Source of the DNA: Latrodectus hesperus
Lineage: Eukaryota; Arthropoda; Arachnida; Araneae; Theridiidae
Reading direction: 5' to 3'
Assembly: GCA_037975125.1 (NCBI GenBank)
Contig: CM075851.1
Span: 121,736,908 to 121,800,907, forward strand
Length of the DNA stretch: 64,000 nucleotides
The first letter of the stretch is position 1. Every line of letters begins with the position of its first letter. Below are positions 62,401 through 64,000 of the stretch, in pieces. Both the position numbers and the translations under genes were made by a program. The notes below the pieces were generated by a model. It saw nothing but the letters and a program-made list of their open reading frames with translations, did not search any database and was not told the origin of the DNA.

Positions 62401-63967
62401 CCAAAAGTTTGTAATTAAGAAACTAAATTGGAATGAGGAAATCAATTAAAATATCTTACTCGCCATTAAATTTTGTTTTTATGTTTAAATATGAGATTGA
62501 TTTGTTCAATTTTATTAGCATATTGTAATTATGCATTATATTTTTTATTGAAATAATTATTTGCCAATGATTATATTAACTTAGAACTATTATATTAACT
62601 TAGAACTATAATATTAACTTAGAAACTATAATATAAAAGAAATCATTTTTAATGAAATATCTTCTTTTTAAAGATGGAGTATTGCAACAACCAGTACGTC
62701 ATTTGCGCCAACAAGACTGGGGACATCCAAGAAGTGCACTATAACACTAGGACGATGTCTCCATTGAAAGGCCCTTCTCATGCTGTCCAGCCTTTCTATG
62801 GAGCTTACAAGTGAGTGTGCTTTCGATTGTTACATCTAGAAACTTAAAGATACGTGTAGATACTGAAACATTTTCATCACATTTAACATTTTAAAAGAAA
62901 CTATTTTGATAAAAATTTTATATTGACCATAAGATTATAGCCTGCAAGCTTACTGCAGTTTGTCAAATTAATTTAATACGAATGTGATGTACAGGAGAAA
63001 ACACTGCTAAAGGTTTCTTCACAGTAAAGATGATGTTTAAATGAATAAAGTAGAATCCATGAAAATGCATTTAAAAAAGTGTTGCTGTAATAAAAAATAC
63101 GAAAAATAAAGTTTAATACTTGGTATAATGAGATTACATTAAAATTTTAAACTAGATTTTGGCATGACATCTTGAAAATTTATACGAATATAAAGGAAGC
63201 ATTTTTAATATAGTTTAACCTAGAATTATACTCCCGTAGATAAGCAAAATCCAGATAATTTGCAAATTACTTGTCCATACACAATGCAAAGTATTCTTGA
63301 AAATGTTTAAAATTTGAATAACTGAATGTATTTAAGATGAGTCTCATTTTTTATTGTGGTAAATATATTAAACTCAACTTTTAAGTATCGCACCACATTC
63401 GTTATTTTAAGCGAAAGGCAGCTCGAAATTAAACTTCAAAAATTATTTAAGAATTATTTGTTTCCTTTTTTTTATAAGGAGAACCGATAACCATCTCTTT
63501 ATGAAACTTCTACTCTGTAAATTTTAACTTTAAGAGTATTTTATTTGTAATTATTTTTTGGAGCACGATAGCGGTTTCCGCTCTCTGAACTTATAGCGGT
63601 TTTTAGAAATCACTCACAGCATGGCTCAGAAATGCTTGCGTTGAATGAGGACGGTACAAAAATTGCACTGTGCTTGTCATTTGCTTACTTGCATAAAAAT
63701 AGCATACGCTGTTTTGCATTCGTATAATGGGGAATTGATGCAACTTATAAATGGTAGAAGTGTCTAATGAAGTGATTTTAATTTCCACTTTATGTATATT
63801 TGAGATCAAAGAATAAACTGTAACTGTGCTTCCAGATTATTTGGCCAAAAAATGAGAGAAAAGGAGTCAGAATTTGCGTTTAACTTGGTTCCAGGAGATT
63901 TGGTGGCTTTCAACAACAGGAGAATACTTCACGGGCGAACAAGTTTTGATCCAAGAAAAATCTCTCG
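53336..63967 (+). CDS. Gamma-butyrobetaine dioxygenase-like 2-oxoglutarate oxygenase, 3' end outside the window
   Basis: Fe(II)/2-oxoglutarate oxygenase of the BBOX1/TMLHE family, the enzymes of carnitine synthesis. Exons: 53336-53450, 54871-55004, 58153-58334, 58429-58628, 59678-59863, 61209-61384, 62674-62810, 63836-63967 (1262 nt, 420 codons plus two bases). All introns are GT-AG and phases agree. Residues 84-143 carry the zinc cluster: C88, C90, C93 and H136. The catalytic domain has the HTD motif (H262, D264) and a third iron ligand, H409, in NNRRILHGR. It ends inside an ISR motif whose arginine should bind 2-oxoglutarate. The three-cysteine cluster favours BBOX over trimethyllysine dioxygenase. 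Residues 1-30 carry six basic and no acidic residues, like a mitochondrial presequence, adding about 50 residues relative to human BBOX1. Probable final length is about 455-460 aa. Several substrate-pocket positions differ, so the substrate is uncertain. Confidence 0.92.
54871..55004 (+). CDS. BBOX-like exon 2
   Basis: Acceptor TTTCATAG, donor TGG|GTAAGA. Codes residues 39-83, ending GFDDNLASDFQYIW. This is the strand that precedes the LRDNC zinc motif in the N-terminal domain. Confidence 0.85.
55005..58152. other. BBOX-like intron 2
   Basis: 3.1-kb AT-rich intron with a G run near 55097-55106. 55140-55300 is less AT-rich, but no element was identified. Confidence 0.6.
58153..58334 (+). CDS. 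BBOX-like exon 3 (zinc-binding N-terminal domain)
   Basis: Acceptor TTTTAG, donor AAGTG|GTAAGT. Begins LRDNCQCSRCIHP, the CxCxxC zinc site of BBOX enzymes. H136 in the WPEGDGEH segment is the probable fourth ligand. Confidence 0.95.
58429..58628 (+). CDS. BBOX-like exon 4
   Basis: Acceptor ATATCTAG, donor AGAG|GTGAGT. Codes WLHKYGKGFELETYENIHDS and on to KWLENIYKYGLAIMRG, joining the N-terminal domain to the start of the double-stranded beta-helix domain. The preceding intron is only 94 nt. Confidence 0.95.
58930..59340 (+). mobile_element. LINE C-terminal fragment in BBOX-like intron 4
   Basis: Across shifted plus-strand frames one reads FRLLTGHDWG, LCLLCNFTEP and MTHLYHCAALHGSSESSLYW. This matches the RLxTGHDxL...LCN...HLxxCxAL tail of LINE ORF2 proteins with RNase H. 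The stretch is less AT-rich than its surroundings. Confidence 0.6.
59678..59863 (+). CDS. BBOX-like exon 5 (Fe ligands H262, D264)
   Basis: Acceptor TTTACAG, donor CCAG|GTACTT. Carries the iron-binding HTD in LEHHTDMNYLEKSPG. It also holds most positions of the predicted trimethylammonium cage, here W234, F238 and F254, with H251 and M265 at neighbouring pocket positions. Confidence 0.95.
61209..61384 (+). CDS. BBOX-like exon 6
   Basis: Acceptor TTTTTAAAG, donor AAT|GTAAGT. Codes LQALHCLK, then IGGQSFFVDGFYIAKWLRKE, the family's core LLHCxK...GGxSxxVDGF block. Confidence 0.95.
62571..62631. repeat. Short tandem repeat, three copies, before BBOX-like exon 7
   Basis: TATATTAACTTAGAACTA is repeated three times with small changes, ending about 42 bp before the exon 7 acceptor. 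Confidence 0.88.
62674..62810 (+). CDS. BBOX-like exon 7
   Basis: Acceptor TTTTTAAAG, donor ACAA|GTGAGT. Codes residues 332-376, including EVHYNTRTMSPLKGP, which aligns with the NFNNATRD region of BBOX1. A short tandem repeat sits 42 bp upstream. Confidence 0.92.
63836..63967 (+). CDS. BBOX-like exon 8 (third Fe ligand H409)
   Basis: Acceptor GCTTCCAG, donor CTCG|GTGAGT. Codes FNLVPGDLVAFNNRRILHGR and on to RKIS. H409 is the distal iron ligand. The exon breaks within the arginine codon that should bind the 2-oxoglutarate C5 carboxylate. The last exon lies beyond the window. Confidence 0.95.
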
Positions 63968-64000
63968 GTGAGTATTTCTGTCAATGAAATCCCATGCTTT

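Overview
This is a window of AT-rich eukaryotic nuclear DNA with long introns, decayed transposons and tRNA-derived SINEs. There are no bacterial operons, rRNAs, CRISPR arrays or functional tRNA genes. The repeat families (Tc1-like transposases, PIF/Harbinger, RTE-type and I/Jockey-type LINEs, KRBA2/Ginger-like integrase) and the gene structure suggest an arthropod, most likely an arachnid such as a spider. That placement is an inference; no taxonomic marker is present.

Two protein-coding genes were rebuilt exon by exon, arranged head to head. (1) On the minus strand at 4766-36374 lies a complete ZMYND10 (DNAAF7) gene: 11 coding exons, 1302 nt, 433 aa, with a C-terminal MYND zinc finger that keeps all eight ligands. 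ZMYND10 acts in cytoplasmic pre-assembly of axonemal dynein arms, so in an arachnid it probably serves the sperm flagellum and any ciliated cells. (2) On the plus strand at 53336-63967 lies the 5' part of a gamma-butyrobetaine dioxygenase-like (BBOX1/TMLHE family) gene: 8 exons, 420 complete codons, running off the window with only the last part missing. It keeps the N-terminal zinc cluster and the iron ligands, but carries a presequence-like N-terminus and changes in the predicted substrate pocket.

Layout. 1-4.6 kb: AT-rich flank with a Tc1 remnant interrupted by a SINE. 4.7-36.4 kb: ZMYND10, whose introns hold Tc1 copies (5.8, 10.0 and 14.9 kb), a possible piggyBac remnant, a Harbinger fragment and several SINEs. 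Intron 2 holds an element with long inverted repeats, a KRBA2-like integrase and a nested RTE LINE marked by a 16-bp target duplication. The 3' half of exon 2 plus its donor is amplified into five 113-bp tandem copies. 36.7-39.2 kb: three non-autonomous inverted-repeat elements just upstream of ZMYND10. 39.2-52.3 kb: intergenic, with an I/Jockey-type LINE fragment, two SINEs and a long AT/GT microsatellite. 52.3-64 kb: putative promoter and 5' UTR exon, then the BBOX-like gene.

The two genes have no evident functional link. I found no convincing undescribed multi-gene system. The strongest items are the exon-derived minisatellite in ZMYND10, the altered pocket of the BBOX-like enzyme, the integrase element with paired long inverted arms, and a SINE whose 3' tail matches that of the local LINE.
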